This document shows, piece by piece, positions 61,336 through 64,000 of a stretch of DNA of 64,000 bases. The translations under genes were made by a program, and so were the position numbers. The stretch comes from Ideonella_A sp963843805 (lineage in GTDB: Bacteria > Pseudomonadota > Gammaproteobacteria > Burkholderiales > Burkholderiaceae_C). Each line of letters begins with the position of its first letter. Position 1 is the stretch's first letter. The notes below the pieces were generated by a model. That model was not told the DNA's origin and made no database searches. It worked only from the letters and a program-made list of their open reading frames with translations. The DNA lies in contig CAWJLY010000010.1 in the NCBI GenBank assembly GCA_963843805.1, positions 1 through 64,000 on the forward strand. Direction: 5' to 3'.

Positions 61336-62093
61336 GCGACAACTCCGGTACCGCGCCCGGCGCGTGCCAGCAAGGCGCGTACACGGCGGCCGGCATCGCC
61401 ACCGCCATCAATCATCAAGCCCACACAAACGGCCGCGGCGATCGCCACCACGATATTGAGCTTGAAGGGCAGTGCAAAGGCCGCAACCGCAGCGGCGCCG
61501 GCGATGACTGCGGCGGCGGTGGTCGCCTGGTCGGTCAACAGCGACCAGGTCAGGCCCAGCAACGCCAGCACGCCGGCAAAGCCAAGGCCCCACTGGGTCG
61601 GGATCACATCGGCCAGCACGATGCCGATCACCGAAGCGATCTGCCATGACGCCCAATTGATCGAACTGCCGCCGAGCAGATATTCGATCTGTCCTTCATC
61701 GTCACGGGGCTCCTGAAAGCGCTTCATGAACAGCACATAACTCAGGTCGGCTGAACAATACATCAGCGCCAGGCGTTCGCGCAGCGGAAATCGCATCAGA
61801 AACGGCCGCCACTGCGCGCTGAAGATCACGAAACGCAGGTTGACGCACAGCGCAGTCGCCCAGATCACCCACAACGGCGCGGCCGACGTAATCAGTGGCA
61901 ACACCGCCAGCTGGGCACTGCCGGCAAAGACGGTAAAGCTCATCAGCAGCGCCAGCGGTACCGACAGGCCGCCCTTGACCATCGCGACACCGGTGACCAG
62001 GCCCCAGGCGGCGATGCCGACGCTGACCGACGACATGTCACGCAGACCGGCCCGAAACTGGGGGTGGCGCAGGCATGCGCTGATCGAATTCAT
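61332..62093 (-). CDS. azlC: AzlC-family branched-chain amino acid exporter
   Basis: Intact 253-residue inner-membrane protein. FRAGLRDMSSVSVGIAAWGL starts it and VFAGSAQLAVLPLITSAAP is the family signature. CVNLRFVIFSAQWRPFL and LMYCSADLSYVLFMKRFQ follow. About seven membrane segments are visible. It is the first gene of azlCD, and no regulator gene is adjacent. The threonine ammonia-lyase gene 3 kb downstream serves related metabolism, but there is no direct link in the sequence. Confidence 0.9.
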   Translation of the reverse strand: MNSISACLRHPQFRAGLRDMSSVSVGIAAWGLVTGVAMVKGGLSVPLALLMSFTVFAGSAQLAVLPLITSAAPLWVIWATALCVNLRFVIFSAQWRPFLMRFPLRERLALMYCSADLSYVLFMKRFQEPRDDEGQIEYLLGGSSINWASWQIASVIGIVLADVIPTQWGLGFAGVLALLGLTWSLLTDQATTAAAVIAGAAAVAAFALPFKLNIVVAIAAAVCVGLMIDGGGDAGRRVRALLARAGRGTGVVA

Positions 62094-62188
62094 CGGCCGG
62101 ATTGTCTCAGGCCGGCGCGGAAATCGGCTGTCGCAGGGTCAAGCTCGAGAGCTCGGCAGTGTCCGACGCTCCAGACCGTCGTCGGCCG

Positions 62189-62524
62189 TCAGTGTCTGCC
62201 GGCGGCCAGCCACCTTCTTGCGAGCCGCGCCGCGGCGCCTCGTCTTTCCGCTCCGCCGGCATCCCCCTCGCGGCGCAATGCTGCGACCTGCAGCACGGGC
62301 GCGACGATCTCGATCTTGTTTTCGCGCATGTAGTCGTTCATGTCGCGCCAGCCGGCAAATATCGCTGCGCGGTCGACTTTCTTGTTCAGGATGAAACAGT
62401 CCTCGAGCGCGCGGCCGGCATGGCGACAGGCGCCGCCGACGGCGCGGCCGTCGGCCTGGCGCGCGGCGGCAAGGGTTTCTGGCGTTTCGATGCCGAGTTG
62501 CTCGCAACCAGCCAGCAACACCAT
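62189..62524 (-). CDS. Small putative lipoprotein (start uncertain)
   Basis: About 111 residues as read from the ATG at 62524. The lipobox MVLLAGCEQ follows RLFLCGA in the same frame further up, but no start is found there; a frameshift from the ATG at 62586 would supply one. ACRHAGRALEDCFILNKKVD and AIFAGWRDMNDYMRENKIEI are clear helical segments with a conserved-looking Cys pair. After VAPVLQVA the tail is Arg/Ala-rich and may be out of frame. I do not recognise the family. It lies between azlC and htpX on the same strand. Confidence 0.6.
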   Translation of the reverse strand: MVLLAGCEQLGIETPETLAAARQADGRAVGGACRHAGRALEDCFILNKKVDRAAIFAGWRDMNDYMRENKIEIVAPVLQVAALRREGDAGGAERRGAAARLARRWLAAGRH

Positions 62525-62671
62525 CGCGCCGCAAAGGAACAGCCGGCTGAAACGGGCGTGCAGGAATGGCGGTGCAGACGTGGCATGACCTGCGATTTAT
62601 CGGCAGCCGCCAACCCAACTTGAGCCTGCTGGCCGCGCGCCAGGCAAAGCCTGGCCGCAACACGGCGCGAC

Positions 62672-63511
62672 TCAGCGCATCGCCATCAGTCGGGCCACGC
62701 GCTCTTCGGTCGACGGATGGGTCGAAAACAGGCCGCGCAGGCCACCGCCCGACAACGGATTCATGATCATCATCTGCGCCGTCTCCGGATGGCGCTCGGT
62801 GGCCTCCAGCGGAATGCCCCTGGCGTATTGCTGAATCTTCTGCAGCGCGCTGGCCAGCGCCTGCGGGTCGCCGGAAATCTCGGCACCGCCCCGATCGGCC
62901 TCGAACTCGCGGGCGCGGCTGATCGCCATCTGGATCAGGCTGGCGGCCAGCGGCGCCAGCATCATCACCAGCAGCCCGACGATCGGGTTGGTCGAGCGGC
63001 CCTCGCTGTCGCGGCCGCCGAAGAACATCGCGAAATTGGCCAGCATCGAAATCGCGCCGGCCATCGTCGCGCTGATCGTGCTGATCAGGATGTCGCGGTG
63101 GCGCACATGCGCCAGTTCATGCGCCATCACGCCGCGCAGTTCGCGCTCGCTGAGCACCCGCAGAATGCCGGTGGTCGCCGCGACCGCCGCATTGTCCGGG
63201 TTGCGCCCGGTGGCGAATGCATTCGGCGAGTCTTCGTTGATCAGGTAGACCTTGGGCATCGGCAACTGCGCGCGCTGCGCCAGCTCGGCGACCATCCGAT
63301 AGAACTGCGGCGCCGAGGTCTCGTCGACCTGCTGCGCGTTGTACATCTTCAGCACCAGCTTGTCGGAAAACCAGTAGCTGAAGAAATTCATGCCGACCGC
63401 AACCGCCAGCGCGATCATCATGCCGGTCTGCCCACCGAGCAGCGAGCCGATCGCCATGAACAGCGCGGTGATCGCGGCCATCAGCACGGCGGTCTTCAAC
63501 AGATTGAACAT
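62672..63511 (-). CDS. htpX: Membrane zinc metalloprotease HtpX
   Basis: Intact, 279 residues. Two N-terminal membrane helices (AVLMAAITALFMAIGSLLGG) are followed by the protease domain. The zinc motif is GVMAHELAHVRHRD with HELAH, and the third ligand Glu is in REFEADRGGAEISGD. NPDNAAVAATTGILRVLSER precedes the HExxH. It ends STHPSTEERVARLMAMR. HtpX degrades misfolded inner-membrane proteins with FtsH. The ATG at 63511 gives MFNLLKTAVL. It follows fmt as usual in Burkholderiales. Confidence 0.95.
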   Translation of the reverse strand: MFNLLKTAVLMAAITALFMAIGSLLGGQTGMMIALAVAVGMNFFSYWFSDKLVLKMYNAQQVDETSAPQFYRMVAELAQRAQLPMPKVYLINEDSPNAFATGRNPDNAAVAATTGILRVLSERELRGVMAHELAHVRHRDILISTISATMAGAISMLANFAMFFGGRDSEGRSTNPIVGLLVMMLAPLAASLIQMAISRAREFEADRGGAEISGDPQALASALQKIQQYARGIPLEATERHPETAQMMIMNPLSGGGLRGLFSTHPSTEERVARLMAMR

Positions 63512-63642
63512 CGGGCACAACCTTTCTCAGGGAAGCGTGCAGACGCAACAGGCGCTGCAAGTCGATCTTCGAACGCATCAGATGCGGCCGGCAGGGCCAA
63601 GTTCAAGCCGGTCGCGCGACCGCCAGGCGATCGCTTGCCGGC

Positions 63643-64000
63643 TCAGCCCAACACGGCGCCCGGCCTGCAGCGGTCTGGACTGTAGAAAGGCCTGCGCCGA
63701 TTGCCGCCGGCCGCCCGGACGTTGCAGTTCGTCGATGCGCAGCGCCGCCTTCGCCGCAGGCGACCAGCAGCCCCGCAGGCCCGGCAGCCAGCACCGTGCC
63801 AGGCAACCCGCTGCGCCGGCTCGACCCGCGCGCGCCACAACTTGACAACTTTCGCCGCCGATGACTCGCGCTGGCACCAGGAAACGGATCGAAGGCGCGA
63901 ATCCGCCGCTCGATCGACCGCCGCCGCGCGCGTCCAGTCGATCGCCGCCTCCGCCTTGTCGATCTTGCCTGCATAGCTGACCCCTTCGCGCGGCTGCGGC
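63643..64000 (-). CDS. fmt: Methionyl-tRNA formyltransferase, C-terminal part (runs off window, frameshifted)
   Basis: Only the last 120 or so codons are inside the window; the start lies beyond 64000. The C-terminal anticodon-binding-like domain reads YAGKIDKAEAAIDWTRAAAE at the edge. IERRIRAFDPFP, VKLWRARVEPAQ and LLVACGEGALRIDELQRPGG follow, typical of Fmt. It ends FLQSRPLQAG then AVLG after a break near 63665. Several indels occur. Fmt formylates initiator Met-tRNA. The fmt-htpX order supports the call. Confidence 0.85.
   Translation of the reverse strand, partial: PQPREGVSYAGKIDKAEAAIDWTRAAAVDRAADSRLRSVSWCQRESSAAKVVKLWRARVEPAQRVAWHGAGCRACGAAGRLRRRRRCASTNCNVRAAGGNRRRPFYSPDRCRPGAVLG

Overview
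The window is a 64-kb piece of a GC-rich Betaproteobacterial chromosome, most likely Burkholderiales. The evidence is the gene neighbourhoods: permease-free PTS (EIIA-Man/HPr/EI), lipA-lipB-DUF493-aminotransferase-dacC, phoH-ybeY, ahcY-tlyA-metF behind a SAH riboswitch, tsaB-rimI-uracil-DNA glycosylase, and pgk-pyk-fba-purC-purE-purK-tsaC. It is almost entirely core genome. I saw no insertion sequence, phage, integrase, CRISPR array or toxin-antitoxin locus.

Quality note: about 35 of roughly 68 protein genes are broken by single-base insertions or deletions. These include genes that must be functional (lipA, lipB, ruvB, glmU, purK, fba, pyk, ahcY, ttcA). Protein homology continues smoothly in the next frame, so I read these as sequence errors, not pseudogenes. 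Coordinates for such genes span the whole coding region across frames.

Layout. 1-261: leader (boxA) and strong promoter of an rRNA operon leaving the window to the left. 484-3075: pts operon. 3323-6960: a lipoprotein facing a CoA-transferase/hydrolase/sensor-like operon. 6981-11959: cell-envelope and lipoate genes. 12100-20954: heme (hemJ, hemB), metal transport, phoH/ybeY, ruvA, ruvB and a copper chaperone. 20961-27837: an intact signalling block, an HDOD-histidine kinase coupled to a receiver-PAS-GGDEF-EAL protein, followed by D-amino-acid and phosphatase genes. 27953-32652: methyl-cycle and one-carbon genes (riboswitch, ahcY, tlyA, metF, two 5-formyl-THF cyclo-ligases). 32646-44385: slt, an NDUFA9-like protein, GST, cca, a MidA-like methyltransferase, pterin genes, ttcA and glmU. 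44393-52337: uracil-DNA glycosylase, rimI, tsaB, dacB, a SemiSWEET, an SGNH lipoprotein, tsaC, purK and purE. 52448-64000: cnoX, a TPR-like orphan, purC, lower glycolysis, ilvA, azlCD, htpX and the 3' part of fmt.

The most notable biology is the two-gene HDOD-kinase/c-di-GMP module, the SAH riboswitch with a competing hairpin in front of ahcY-tlyA-metF, the tandem cyclo-ligase paralogs, and the very compact architecture with overlapping start and stop codons. I found no clearly undescribed multi-gene system.
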